The translations under genes and the position numbers were made by a program. A DNA stretch of 52,577 nt, taken from the NCBI GenBank assembly GCA_041446545.1, contig JBGOEJ010000019.1, forward strand, positions 1-52,577, read 5' to 3'. The notes below the pieces were generated by a model. It saw nothing but the letters and a program-made list of their open reading frames with translations, did not search any database and had not been told where the DNA came from. Positions 9,201 through 17,025 of the stretch are shown piece after piece. Each line of letters starts with the position of its first letter. The stretch's first letter is position 1. Source of the DNA: Fervidibacter canadensis. Its GTDB lineage: Bacteria > Armatimonadota > Fervidibacteria > Fervidibacterales > Fervidibacteraceae.

Positions 9201-10850
9201 CGCTGTATGGCGCAAGGTGACAAGGGCATTGAAAACAGGTTGGTCGGGCACCGACAAGACGCTGCGGTTGGGGTCAAATTCCAAGACCTCGCCTTTTAGG
9301 ACGCAGAAGTTTTGCTCCAGTTCTGTCTTGAGGGTTTCCGTCGGGGCGCGCAAAAGGTCGTAAAGGACGCAAGCAATCACTTGGGTTTGCGCCGTCAAAT
9401 TGGCAAAGTTCATCCGCTCAGGGACATCAAAGGGTGTGTCCACATAGGGGCGGGCATCGTTGACGGTCGCCAAAGCGATGCCTGTCTTACCAGCAATGGT
9501 CGCCATCTCGCTGCCCAAAGCCAACCGCCCCAGACAATAAGTCCGCCAACTTTTTCCCTTGATGGGGTTAATGGCGTCTACGAAACGGGTCTCTGGCTCA
9601 AAGCCATAAAGCAAGCCAACCCGTTCCGCCGTCTCGCGGCAAAGTTTTCCGATGTCGGAAAATTGCCATTGGCGGTCTTCGTTGTAGTCCCAAAAGTAGC
9701 CCTTAAAAAACACGCCAACGGTCGGGGTGCGGGTGGATAGGTCCAGATTGATGAAGGCTAAGAGGAAAGGCTTTTCACCTTTTGCGAAGGCGTTCTGGTC
9801 GGTCAAATGGCGGAAGAGAAAAGCAGCCAAGGAGGTGTTAGGGGCTTTCGTGACTTCCTCCCAATGGCTCCACTTCTCTGCCTGCAACCAATCGTAAAGG
9901 AAAGAGGCTTCGCCTTGCAAAGCCAAACAGTGGGCGCTGGTTGCCAAGAAGACAATGGTGCGGTCGGGCGGATAGCGCTTCAGCAAGCGTGCTACTTCCA
10001 ACAGGGCGGCAAGCCCACTGGCTTGCTCGGCACCAGGCGACAGTGAAGGGACAACGCTCATGCTGTCATAGTAAGCCTGCACGATGATGACTTCGTTGCG
10101 GCGCTTGGGGTCTACGCCCCAGAGGATGCCAGCGATATTGCGGGCGGTGACGCGCTTCCAAGGCATGCGGCAGCGGATGACCGCTTCCAATTGCCCAACG
10201 CGTTGAACTTGGTCTAACAACTCCAAAGCATCTTTGCGCGGCAGCCAGTAGCGGGGGATGTCAATGGGCGTCGTCAGAAATTTCAGTTCCGCTTCGCCGC
10301 GCGGCAAGGTGGGGTCAGAGGGTTCAATGAAGATGACAGCTTTGCCCCCCAGAAAAATGGCGTTGAGCCAATCGGTGCTGGACTCAAATTCCATCAAGGC
10401 AATGCTGCCTTGCACTTTTTTGCCGTTGAAAGCCTCCAACCGACCCGTTCCCGCATAGATGAGGTGTCCTCGCAACCCGTCGGGAGGTGTTTGACTGGTT
10501 CGCACGAGGTTCGGCCAAAGAGGATAGAGGCGGTAGCGCTTGCCGATGCTGGGCACCTCTAAAACTGCCCCTTCATCTATCGGGACGACGACTTCAAACG
10601 GTTGCTCACAAACGGCATCCAAACCTAAGGCGAGGAATTGCTGGCGGACAAATTCAGCGGCGAGGCGTTCTCCAGGGTAACCGACGACACGGCTGCCAAA
10701 GGAGGCAAGGGTTATCACTGTCTTTTGGAGGCGTGCCTCGCTCACCCCTTCGTAGAGGGAACGGTAACTAAGGGATTGCTGAGCGGCAACCCCTGACAAG
10801 AGCCCAAGGATGCATAGCCAACCGCTAAAGAGTGCTAACCCTTTACGCAT
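6216..10850 (-). CDS. Degenerate M28 peptidase-like ectodomain fused to FtsX/MacB-type permease
   Basis: A 1544-residue envelope protein. It has a signal peptide (residues 1-23, cut near GVAAQ), a PA-like insert (about 95-230), an M28 aminopeptidase-like domain (about 235-505) and a beta-rich region to about 780. Membrane helices follow near 842-860, 869-885, 898-920 and 965-990. Next comes a periplasmic loop, then the FtsX domain near 1290-1420 with REIGIYTALGLAP, and a final 120-residue tail. The M28 zinc site looks lost: the usual AHYDS is AYYDS (259-263), the GADDxxSG motif is GAEQASG (273-279), the Glu-Glu pair is His-Cys (307-308), and the late YHTP is YVDTP (469-473). The ATG at 10850 has AAGGAGG upstream; an in-frame ATG further up lacks a signal peptide. 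A binding rather than cleaving role coupled to an ABC ATPase encoded elsewhere is an inference. Confidence 0.8.
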   Translation of the reverse strand: MRKGLALFSGWLCILGLLSGVAAQQSLSYRSLYEGVSEARLQKTVITLASFGSRVVGYPGERLAAEFVRQQFLALGLDAVCEQPFEVVVPIDEGAVLEVPSIGKRYRLYPLWPNLVRTSQTPPDGLRGHLIYAGTGRLEAFNGKKVQGSIALMEFESSTDWLNAIFLGGKAVIFIEPSDPTLPRGEAELKFLTTPIDIPRYWLPRKDALELLDQVQRVGQLEAVIRCRMPWKRVTARNIAGILWGVDPKRRNEVIIVQAYYDSMSVVPSLSPGAEQASGLAALLEVARLLKRYPPDRTIVFLATSAHCLALQGEASFLYDWLQAEKWSHWEEVTKAPNTSLAAFLFRHLTDQNAFAKGEKPFLLAFINLDLSTRTPTVGVFFKGYFWDYNEDRQWQFSDIGKLCRETAERVGLLYGFEPETRFVDAINPIKGKSWRTYCLGRLALGSEMATIAGKTGIALATVNDARPYVDTPFDVPERMNFANLTAQTQVIACVLYDLLRAPTETLKTELEQNFCVLKGEVLEFDPNRSVLSVPDQPVFNALVTLRHTALPAKTDMGVRTVLMSLTKPQKTPQGLTTAVYELRGIPMSRFRSGNVRLEGYTLNPTTGEITRAPDLGYMGAQATPLEFPMDLNEKERRLALFQCRPLMLFDMIDQRRFSLLSQMYVYDTTTGSEPFFFGYSLPIPQPMTSYYEPCAVVYVPPKTRIKITMGASVLGLQFVLINAPDHLFRNPRQILKARNEEELGDGFLVGEVPAVYFTPLKVAKDMWVLDEFRIQKLRRYGVENPRMSQMHKIARQFLIAAERALSQRRYDRFLANARAAWSYEAKAYPDAQATANDVVKGILFYLALLIPFAYFTERLLFAMSDLKGQIAVTIAIFALITAVMRYIHPAFAIVTVNPLIIVLAFIILTLAVIVSVIIIQKFEEQMRQIQFETTGVHTADVGRLSATTAAFNLGVSNMRRRKVRTLLTALTLILLTFTVLSFTSVVPYVRINKVPVPKGKPVYDGVLIRDRAWNSLGEPTTRILRDEYGNRFPIAPRSWYFSEMVGNQSFVDVTYQGKVYSATAIVGMHPDELKITPIRKAIIGRWFKDEYERAALIPTRMAQQFGISEGEILEGLRTGRLPHIQVLGMSLPVIGIINSDIMKNIVDLDGEPLTPVDYLLMQERQRQQQQTGQQTTMELEEYIHLNPDAVLYLPFHLVMAAGGNLRSIAINMGSPEVVEKELQTLIDRTELNLFATERDRSGRRRVILCSSIGTTGISGVETIFIPILIAALIVLNTMLGAVYERIREIGIYTALGLAPVHIGALFLAESSVYAVLGAIVGYMLGQFVAMLQVNYQLIEGLNLNYSSVAAVFTVLVVMATVLGSTLYPAWKASQVSVPGIERRWRLPSPEGDYLHILLPFTVSSAQAVGIMMFLREYLEAHTDYSLGHFSTDRVQMRAFPTEHGEGYRLECMVWLAPYDLGVSEYFIIETRPTEDIFVNTIHITIRRESGDESSWLRVTRNFLNLIRKQFLLWRTLRPETKQHYIQAGLSAVRGVGEERIASA

Positions 10851-10974
10851 GACAGCCCTGCCTCCTTGCTTTCGCCGAAGCCTTCTTCCTCTAAAGGTCA
10901 TCGGCATTGTAGCACACAAGAAGGGAAAGGCAAGTGAGGTGTCTTCTTTTGCGGCACACTGAAAGGGGCAAAAA

Positions 10975-11063
10975 TGGTGCCGCGGGCGGGATTTGAACCC
11001 GCACGGGCTCTACGCCCACTGGCTCCTGAGGCCAGCGCGTCTGCCAAGTTCCGCCACCGCGGC
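10975..11063 (-). tRNA. tRNA-Leu (anticodon CAG)
   Basis: A class II tRNA fold can be drawn on the minus strand. The acceptor stem is GCCGCGG at 11063-11057 paired with CCGCGGC at 10985-10979, followed by discriminator A (10978) and an encoded CCA at 10977-10975. The anticodon stem CTGGC/GCCAG encloses the loop CTCAGGA, giving anticodon CAG for CUG codons. There is a long variable arm (GTGGGCGTAGAGCCC region) as expected for leucine, and a T arm with GGTTCAAATCC. Confidence 0.95.
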
Positions 11064-11373
11064 GAGGGCGCTGTTAATTTTGGAAGTTGTCTGCCCGATT
11101 GTCAAGCAGGGCAAAAGCGCGTTGAGAAAATCATGCCTTGAATAACCGTGCTCGTTGCAGCAAACATTGCCATCGTCGCATCGCCATTTTCGCAACAGAC
11201 GGTTGGAGGGAGCGTCGGTCTGCTCATCGTTGGAGTGGCTATCAGCCACGACAGACTGTCAATGGCGACGAACCATCCACCGTGACGAAATTTAAGGGTA
11301 AAGAGCCGACGGAGCCGTCAAGGCGCAGATTTCTGAACGCCTTCGGCGGGGGCGCTGACAGGAGGAAAGGAAA
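11064..11373. other. Intergenic region without genes, carrying a dispersed repeat
   Basis: These 310 bp hold no convincing open frame. A stretch reading CCTTGAATAACCG near 11136 is also found at 16035, and the palindromic core GGAGTGGCTATCAGCC lies near 11232. The two landmarks are about 100 bp apart at both places, suggesting one element of about 120 bp. The last 60 bp before 11374 contain the ribosome site, and presumably the promoter region, of the diguanylate cyclase gene. Confidence 0.6.
11229..11253. repeat. Dispersed palindromic repeat, copy 1
   Basis: GTTGGAGTGGCTATCAGCC followed by ACGACA. The inner part TGGCTATCAGCCA is a short imperfect palindrome. Nearly the same sequence occurs in the intergenic regions at 13769, 16121, 41086 (diverged) and 46824, and in inverted orientation at 16068 and 41022. 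Confidence 0.85.
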
Positions 11374-12582
11374 GTGACGGCGCTGCGGAAGTTTGCCCTT
11401 CTTTTCAGCCTGATATGGCTCGCAGGGAGCGGCATCGTCGGTTGGCAGGTCGCAAGGGAAACTCAACAAGTTGGGTTGGGTCTCCTCGTCGCTGCGTTGG
11501 TAGGGTCGGCGGGGTTATTTGCCACCACGACCGTCTTGTTGCTTCGGCAGATGGCGACGGTAGCGACTCAGCGAGAACGCCTGCAAGAATTGACGCAGGA
11601 ATGGCAAGCAGCCCAGCACTCCTTGCAACAACTCCTCCGTCAACGCGACCAATTGGGCTTACTGGTGCGATTGATGCAACGCTTCGTCAGCGCTGCCCAT
11701 CAGAAAGAAATCCTGACGGTGCTATTAAGCGAACTGGGGCTCTTTTTCCGTGCAGAGACGGTTGAAGGCATCCTTTTTGATGACCCTGTCCTTCACGGCA
11801 TTTGGCATTGGCGGGAAGGGCAGGTGTCCGTGCGGGAAGGGCAAAAGGAGGTTCTCAGCCCCAATTGCCCTTGGGCAGACCCGAATGGTTTTCGCCCTCA
11901 ATCCTCGCAGGAAGTCGTCATCCCTGTCCTTTCTGACGGGAAGATGATGGCAGCCTTTCGTCTTGTCCGTTCCGCTCCCTTTGACCCTGATGACCGACAG
12001 TTTTTGGAAGTGATTGCCGCTCAAGTTTCTTTGGCGCTAAGCCGCATCAAGTTCATCGCCACCCTCCAAACTCTTTCCGTCACCGACGCCCTAACGGGCG
12101 TTCCCAACCGTCGCTATTGGGACTTGCGGCTGGCGGAAGAGATTGCCCGCGCCCAACGCTATCGCTACCCTTTAGCCGTCCTGATGGTGGACATTGACCA
12201 TTTCAAGCGGGTCAACGACACTTATGGGCATCAAGTCGGCGATGTTGCCCTTCAGCAAGTCGCCTCAAGATTGCGGAGCAATTTGCGGCGCACCGATGTC
12301 CTCGCCCGATACGGCGGTGAGGAGTTTGGCGTCTTAGCGCCTCAAACTTCGTTGGAGGCGGCGAAAGTCCTCGCTGAGCGGTTGCGCCATGCCATCGCCA
12401 GCGAACCCATTTGGGTCAACAGCGATTTGTCCATCCCCTTGACCATCAGCGTCGGTGTTGCGGTTTTCCCTGAGCATGGGCAAAATGAGAGCGACTTGGT
12501 GGCTGCCGCTGATGCCGCCCTTTACCGAGCCAAAGAGGAAGGGCGCAACTGCGTGCGGGTCGCTGAAGTCTCTGAGGGTTGA
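11374..12582 (+). CDS. Membrane-bound diguanylate cyclase (GAF-GGDEF)
   Basis: A 402-residue enzyme expected to make cyclic di-GMP from two GTP. There are two membrane helices (about 5-25 and 34-57), a coiled coil (65-95), a GAF-like sensor (about 100-228) and a GGDEF domain (235-398). The active-site loop is GGEEF (314-318), with an intact product-inhibition site RxxD (305-308) five residues before it, so the enzyme should be active and feedback-controlled. The start is a GTG with GGAGG eight bases upstream. It heads a run with tatA (15 bp later) and aroE. What the GAF domain senses is unknown. Confidence 0.93.
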   Translation: MTALRKFALLFSLIWLAGSGIVGWQVARETQQVGLGLLVAALVGSAGLFATTTVLLLRQMATVATQRERLQELTQEWQAAQHSLQQLLRQRDQLGLLVRLMQRFVSAAHQKEILTVLLSELGLFFRAETVEGILFDDPVLHGIWHWREGQVSVREGQKEVLSPNCPWADPNGFRPQSSQEVVIPVLSDGKMMAAFRLVRSAPFDPDDRQFLEVIAAQVSLALSRIKFIATLQTLSVTDALTGVPNRRYWDLRLAEEIARAQRYRYPLAVLMVDIDHFKRVNDTYGHQVGDVALQQVASRLRSNLRRTDVLARYGGEEFGVLAPQTSLEAAKVLAERLRHAIASEPIWVNSDLSIPLTISVGVAVFPEHGQNESDLVAAADAALYRAKEEGRNCVRVAEVSEG

Positions 12583-12597
12583 AAGGAGGCGAACAAA

Positions 12598-12795
12598 ATG
12601 TTGAGCCCGACGGAACTTCTGATCATCGGAGGCATTGTCGTCTTGCTCTTTGGTGCCAAAAAAGTTCCCGAATTCTTTGGCTCACTGGGCAAGGGCATCA
12701 AGGAATTCAAGAAGGCGATGCGCGAGGACGAAGAAGAAAGCCCTCAATCGCCTGCCGAAGGAACACCTAAGGGCAAAGCCGAGAAGGCGGAGTGA
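12598..12795 (+). CDS. tatA: Sec-independent protein translocase subunit TatA
   Basis: A 65-residue protein with a single N-terminal membrane helix (LLIIGGIVVLLFGAKKVPEF), the conserved FG-x-x-K-x-P hinge, an amphipathic helix (GSLGKGIKEFKKAM) and an acidic, charged tail. This is the standard TatA/TatE layout; the protein oligomerises to move folded proteins across the cytoplasmic membrane. An AAAGGAGG site precedes the ATG. Its stop overlaps the GTG of aroE by 3 bp. No tatC is in the window; a likely Tat substrate lies at 38567-38938. Confidence 0.93.
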   Translation: MLSPTELLIIGGIVVLLFGAKKVPEFFGSLGKGIKEFKKAMREDEEESPQSPAEGTPKGKAEKAE

Positions 12796-13754
12796 ACCAG
12801 TCTGACGGGAGGCTGGCAAAAAGGGTGCGGTGGGAAATTGATGCCAAGACGCGGCTGATCGCCCTCATCGGCGACCCCGTAGAGCATTCCCTGACGCCCC
12901 GCATCCAAAACGCCGCGTTGCAACGGCTCGGTGTTAATGTCCGTAACCTTGCCTTTCGTGTCGCTCCTGAAAACCTGCGAGGGGCTTTGCAAGGCTTTAA
13001 AGCCATCGGCGTTTTGGGTGTGATGGTCACCATCCCGCACAAGGAAGCCGCTTTCCGCCTCGCCGATGACGCCGATAACTTCGCCCGCTTGATGGGCAGC
13101 GCCAATTTGCTGGTGCTCCGAGAGGGTCGGTTCATTGCCTACAGCACCGATGGAGATGCCGCCAGCCGCAGCCTGAAGGAAGCGGGCATTGATTTACGAG
13201 GCAAGCGCATCGCTCTCGTCGGCACAGGCGGTGCGGGGCGGGCATTGGCATTTCAATTCGCCTTGGAGGGCGCCGCCGAGTTGCGCCTCTTCAACCGAAC
13301 CCCTGAGCGCGCCCGACGATTAGCCCAAGAGTTGCGGCGCAAACTGCAATTTACGACGGTCAGCGTCTTTCCCCACGAACCTCAAACCCTGCGGCAGCAA
13401 CTGAGCGATTGCGACTTGCTTGTCAATGCTACCTCCGTCGGAATGCATCCCAACGAAGACGAAACGCCCGTGCCTGCTGATGCCCTGCATCGGGACTTGA
13501 CGGTTTTGGACATCGTTTACAACCCCGTTCAAACCCGCTTGCTTCGGGAGGCGAAACGGAAGGGGTGTCGCGTCATAGATGGCGTGCCGATGCTCGTTTA
13601 CACCAACGAGCGCGCTTTAGCCTTGTGCCTCGGCATCTTTGTCCCGTCGGGGTTGGTGACGCTGATGAAACGGGTTTGCTATCGGGCTTTAGGCGCTCGC
13701 CCTGCGGGTCAACTTGAACGCCTTTCCCTTCGCCCTGCGCGCCCACAAAATTAA
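12792..13754 (+). CDS. aroE: Shikimate dehydrogenase-like protein
   Basis: A 320-residue protein of the AroE family, which reduces 3-dehydroshikimate with NADPH in aromatic amino-acid synthesis. The substrate domain has HSLTP (32-36), TIPHK with catalytic Lys84, Asn105 and catalytic Asp120 (STDG). The nucleotide domain has GTGGAGR (144-150), NATSVGM and DIVYNP. Changes from the usual pattern: the late MLVxQ motif reads MLVYT (Thr271 replaces a shikimate-binding Gln), and NTDG is STDG. About 35 extra residues follow the usual end. The GTG start overlaps the tatA stop, implying translational coupling. Confidence 0.88.
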   Translation: MNQSDGRLAKRVRWEIDAKTRLIALIGDPVEHSLTPRIQNAALQRLGVNVRNLAFRVAPENLRGALQGFKAIGVLGVMVTIPHKEAAFRLADDADNFARLMGSANLLVLREGRFIAYSTDGDAASRSLKEAGIDLRGKRIALVGTGGAGRALAFQFALEGAAELRLFNRTPERARRLAQELRRKLQFTTVSVFPHEPQTLRQQLSDCDLLVNATSVGMHPNEDETPVPADALHRDLTVLDIVYNPVQTRLLREAKRKGCRVIDGVPMLVYTNERALALCLGIFVPSGLVTLMKRVCYRALGARPAGQLERLSLRPARPQN

Positions 13755-13768
13755 ACGGCAGCAGGTCG

Positions 13769-13793
13769 GTTGGAGTGGCTATCAGCCACGACA
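13769..13793. repeat. Dispersed palindromic repeat, copy 2
   Basis: GTTGGAGTGGCTATCAGCC followed by ACGACA, identical over 25 bp to the copy at 11229-11253. It lies in the 75-bp gap between aroE and acs. Confidence 0.9.
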
Positions 13794-13829
13794 AAAGTGG
13801 CGAACAGCCGCAAAAGGAGGTGCGTGACG

Positions 13830-15824
13830 ATGACGATGGCGGCGACGACGGTGGAGGCGCTCCTTTCCCAAGAGCGCGTCATTGAACCGCCCCCTCAATT
13901 CCGCCAACGAGCCGTTTTGCGCGACCCCGCTATTTACGACGAAGCCGCCCATGATTTTGAAGCCTTCTGGGCACGGGTCGCCGAAGAGATGGTCACTTGG
14001 TTTCGCCAGTGGGACAAGGTGCTGGAATGGACGCCTCCAAAACCCGGCACTCAACCGCCTTGGGTGAAATGGTTCGTCGGCGGCAAACTCAATGTCTGCT
14101 ACAACTGCGTTGACCGTCATGTCCAAACTTGGCGAAGGACGAAAGCCGCCATCATCTGGGAAGGAGAGCCGGGCGACGAGCGAGTTTTGACCTATCAGGA
14201 CTTGCACCGTGAAGTGCAAAAATTCGCCAATGTCCTCAAGTCGCTGGGCGTTAAAAAGGGCGACCGAGTGACGATTTACCTGCCGATGATTCCTGAATTG
14301 CCCATCGCCATGTTAGCGTGCGCCCGCATCGGAGTAATCCACAGCGTCGTCTTCGGCGGCTTCTCGGCGGAAGCCTTGCGCGACCGCATCAACGACTCGC
14401 AAAGCAAAATCCTCATCACTGCCGATGGCGGTTGGCGGCGAGGAAATATCGTCCCGCTCAAGCGCAACGCTGATGAAGCCTTGAAGGATTGCCCGACCAT
14501 TGAGAAGGTCATCGTCGTCCATCGGGGCGTGATGGATGCCACCCATGTGCCGATGGTGGAAGGGCGTGACCTTTGGTGGCATCGGTTGATGGAAAAAGCG
14601 CCTTTGGATTGCCCTTGCGAGGAAATGGACAGCGAAGACCCGCTCTACATCCTCTACACCAGTGGCACAACGGGTAAGCCGAAAGGGCAACTGCATGTGC
14701 AAGGCGGTTACCTCGTCGGCGTCACCGCCACGACCAAGTGGGTTTTTGACCTGCGTGACGATGACATCTACTGGTGCACTGCCGACATCGGTTGGGTGAC
14801 AGGGCACAGTTACATCGTTTACGGTCCGCTCTCCAATGGAGCGACCGTCGTCATGTATGAAGGCGCACCTGATTACCCCGACCGCGACCGATGGTGGGCA
14901 ATCGTGGAGAAGTATCGCGTCAACATCCTCTACACCGCACCGACTGCCATCCGCACTTTCATCAAATGGGGCGAAGAGTATCCCAAGCGCCACGACTTGT
15001 CCTCGTTGCGCTTGTTGGGCACGGTCGGAGAACCCATTAACCCTGAGGCATGGCTTTGGTATTGGGAGCACATCGGTGGCAAACGCTGCCCCGTCGTGGA
15101 CACTTGGTGGCAGACGGAAACAGGCTGCATCGTCATTTCGCCCCTGCCCGGCATCACGCCCCTCAAGCCCGGCTCGGCGACCCGACCCCTCCCTGGCTTT
15201 TTCGCCGAAGTCGTGGACGACAATGGAAACCCTTGCCCGCCTCGCATGCAAGGTTACTTGGTGCTGACCAAGCCTTGGCCAGCGATGTCCCGCACCCTTT
15301 GGGGCGACCCAGACCGCTACATCCAAACCTACTGGGCGCGCTTCCCCGGCGTTTACTTCACGGGCGATGCTGCCGTCAAGGACGATGACGGCTACTTCTG
15401 GCTACTGGGGCGCGTGGATGATGTCCTCAATGTCGCCGGTCACCGCATTAGCACGATGGAGATGGAAAGCGTCCTCGTTGAACATCCCGCCGTTGCGGAA
15501 GCAGCAGTCATCGGTCGCAGTGACGAAATCAAAGGGCAAGTGCCCGTCGCCTTCGTCACCATCAGGGAAGGCATCCCGGCGAATGAGGCTTTGGCGCAGG
15601 AACTGAAGGAGTATGTCGCCAAACGCATCGGCGCTATCGCCCGACCCGCCGACATCTTGTTCACCGCTGAATTGCCCAAGACTCGTTCGGGCAAAATCAT
15701 GCGCCGCTTGCTCCGCGACATCGCCGAAGGGCGCGTCCTCGGCGACACGACGACCCTCGCCGACCCGTCCGTCGTCCAGCAGTTGCGCCAGATGTATGAG
15801 GAGCGCTACGGCGAGGGCAGTTGA
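13830..15824 (+). CDS. acs: Acetate--CoA ligase
   Basis: A 664-residue AMP-forming acetyl-CoA synthetase that activates acetate to acetyl-CoA through acetyl-AMP. Visible are the FWARVAEE/WF N-terminal family block, the core YTSGTTGKPKG (about residues 275-285), WWQTETG, the YFTGD motif, and KTRSGKIMRR near the C-terminus with the acetylatable Lys at about 622. The length is normal for Acs. An upstream in-frame ATG at 13770 lies inside the dispersed repeat and is rejected; the ATG at 13830 has AAAGGAGG nine bases before it. It may be transcribed with aroE or from its own promoter in the 75-bp gap. Confidence 0.95.
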   Translation: MTMAATTVEALLSQERVIEPPPQFRQRAVLRDPAIYDEAAHDFEAFWARVAEEMVTWFRQWDKVLEWTPPKPGTQPPWVKWFVGGKLNVCYNCVDRHVQTWRRTKAAIIWEGEPGDERVLTYQDLHREVQKFANVLKSLGVKKGDRVTIYLPMIPELPIAMLACARIGVIHSVVFGGFSAEALRDRINDSQSKILITADGGWRRGNIVPLKRNADEALKDCPTIEKVIVVHRGVMDATHVPMVEGRDLWWHRLMEKAPLDCPCEEMDSEDPLYILYTSGTTGKPKGQLHVQGGYLVGVTATTKWVFDLRDDDIYWCTADIGWVTGHSYIVYGPLSNGATVVMYEGAPDYPDRDRWWAIVEKYRVNILYTAPTAIRTFIKWGEEYPKRHDLSSLRLLGTVGEPINPEAWLWYWEHIGGKRCPVVDTWWQTETGCIVISPLPGITPLKPGSATRPLPGFFAEVVDDNGNPCPPRMQGYLVLTKPWPAMSRTLWGDPDRYIQTYWARFPGVYFTGDAAVKDDDGYFWLLGRVDDVLNVAGHRISTMEMESVLVEHPAVAEAAVIGRSDEIKGQVPVAFVTIREGIPANEALAQELKEYVAKRIGAIARPADILFTAELPKTRSGKIMRRLLRDIAEGRVLGDTTTLADPSVVQQLRQMYEERYGEGS

Positions 15825-15868
15825 GGGGTGAGGATGTTTGGCAAGGGAACATTGGGGAGGGCAAGGCT

Positions 15869-15894
15869 CCTGCCGAGCCGAGATTGTCGGCAGG
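15869..15894 (+). terminator. Possible hairpin terminator after acs
   Basis: CCTGCCGA (15869-15876) pairs perfectly with TCGGCAGG (15887-15894) around a 10-nt loop, 45 bp after the acs stop codon. No T-run follows, so it would be a stabilising or weak terminator rather than a classic intrinsic one. Confidence 0.4.
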
Positions 15895-16067
15895 TCGTGA
15901 GATGGGCAGATAGGCAGGTCGGGGAAAATAGGGCTCAACGGGAGTTTCGCCCTTCCCACTTGCGAATCCCGTGCCGACAAAAATTTTCGGCGCAAGGTAA
16001 AACAGCGCCCTAAACGAGGGTTCGGAAAGTCACGCCTTGAATAACCGCTGTTTGTCGCAGCGGACAT

Positions 16068-16145
16068 CGCTGATAGCCGCTCCACCAAAAGGTCGGAGGA
16101 AGCACCGGGTTGCTCCTCTTTGTCGGAGTGGCTATCAGCCGCGAC
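16068..16145. repeat. Inverted pair of the dispersed palindromic repeat, copy 3
   Basis: GCTGATAGCCGCTCC (16069-16083) and GGAGTGGCTATCAGCC (16125-16140) are near-perfect inverted repeats 41 bp apart. The right arm matches the copies at 11229 and 13769. The block TTCGGAAAGTCACGCCTTGA just upstream (16021-16040) partly recurs next to the 41 kb copy. Confidence 0.8.
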
Positions 16146-16169
16146 GGAGTGGTGGGGCGGTCTGACGGT

Positions 16170-16958
16170 TTAGAAAAACCGAGCCGCCCCGCCATCTATG
16201 TTGATCGCCGCTCCCGTGATGTAACTGGCATGCTCCGATGCCAAAAAGCAAACGAGGGCTGCCACCTCTTCAGGACGACCCAATCGCCCTATCGGAATGC
16301 CTGCCTCCTTCGCCACTTTGTCGGCAAACTCATCCAAACTCAAATGCGGTGCTTCCCGCTGTCGTCGCCGCTCCAACTGGTCGCTGATGATGATGCCCAA
16401 GTTGATGCTGTTGACGGTGATGCCATAGGGTGCTAATTCGTCTGCCAACGCTTTTGTGAAAGCGATGCAAGCGGCTCGCCAAGTGCTGGTGCAAATCGTT
16501 CCCGCGCTCGGTTGCTTGCCCAAGATGCTGTTCATGTTGATGATGCGCCCCCATCGTTGTGCTCTCATCGCAGGTAAGACGGCTTTGATGCAACGGATGT
16601 GGGCGTAAAGTTTCACATTCAAGTCATCCTGCCAATGTTGCCAAGTCAATTCGTCAAAGCGACCAGGTTGTGCCCGCCCTGCATTGTTGACGAGGATGTG
16701 CACTGTCCCGAAGCGTTCCAGCACGGCGGCGAAAAAGCGGTTCACTTGCTCATCCTCCGTGACATCGCAAGTCATCGCAAAAGGTTGTCGTCCCGTTGCT
16801 TTGGCGATTTCGTCGGCGACCCGTGCCAAATCGTTATCCGTGCGGGCACAGAAAGCGACTTGAGCGCCTTCGCGGGCGAGCCACTCCACCGTTGCCCGTC
16901 CGACCCCTTTCGTGCCGCCCGTGACGACGGCAACTTTATTGGCAAGCCCCAAGTCCAT
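16170..16958 (-). CDS. SDR family protein lacking the catalytic Tyr/Lys
   Basis: A 262-residue short-chain dehydrogenase/reductase-like protein. The NAD(P) site TGGTKGVG (13-20), CDVTEDE, NNAG (91-94) and the Ser of NMNSI (Ser144) are in place, and the C-terminus ITGAAINIDGG is typical. At the spacing where YxxxK belongs (Ser+13), the sequence is TSTWR (157-161): Thr replaces the catalytic Tyr and Arg the Lys. It may bind nucleotide without normal catalysis or use another mechanism. The ATG at 16958 follows GGAAGGAGG; the longer frame to 17153 runs across the divergent rpiB-like start. It shares a 67-bp divergent promoter region with that gene. Confidence 0.85.
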   Translation of the reverse strand: MDLGLANKVAVVTGGTKGVGRATVEWLAREGAQVAFCARTDNDLARVADEIAKATGRQPFAMTCDVTEDEQVNRFFAAVLERFGTVHILVNNAGRAQPGRFDELTWQHWQDDLNVKLYAHIRCIKAVLPAMRAQRWGRIINMNSILGKQPSAGTICTSTWRAACIAFTKALADELAPYGITVNSINLGIIISDQLERRRQREAPHLSLDEFADKVAKEAGIPIGRLGRPEEVAALVCFLASEHASYITGAAINIDGGAARFF

Positions 16959-17025
16959 TTCAACGACCTCCTTCCCTGACAAGGGTGCTGCGTTAAGATT
17001 GGCGCAACGGAAGGTGATGAAGGAA

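Larger units (their letters stand above)
15825..16169. other. Intergenic region between convergent acs and SDR genes
   Basis: These 345 bp hold no credible gene. They contain a GC-rich hairpin just after acs (15869-15894) and, near the right end, an inverted pair of the dispersed palindromic repeat (16068-16145). Because both flanking genes end here, the structures may stop transcription from either side. Confidence 0.6.

Noticed and set aside
11064..11373. Possible riboswitch or insertion sequence after the tRNA
   Set aside because: No conserved riboswitch core, no transposase and no target duplication could be seen; only the dispersed palindrome is supported.
14313..15326. 337-codon frame antisense to acs
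   Set aside because: Fully opposite acs; no ribosome site or domain.
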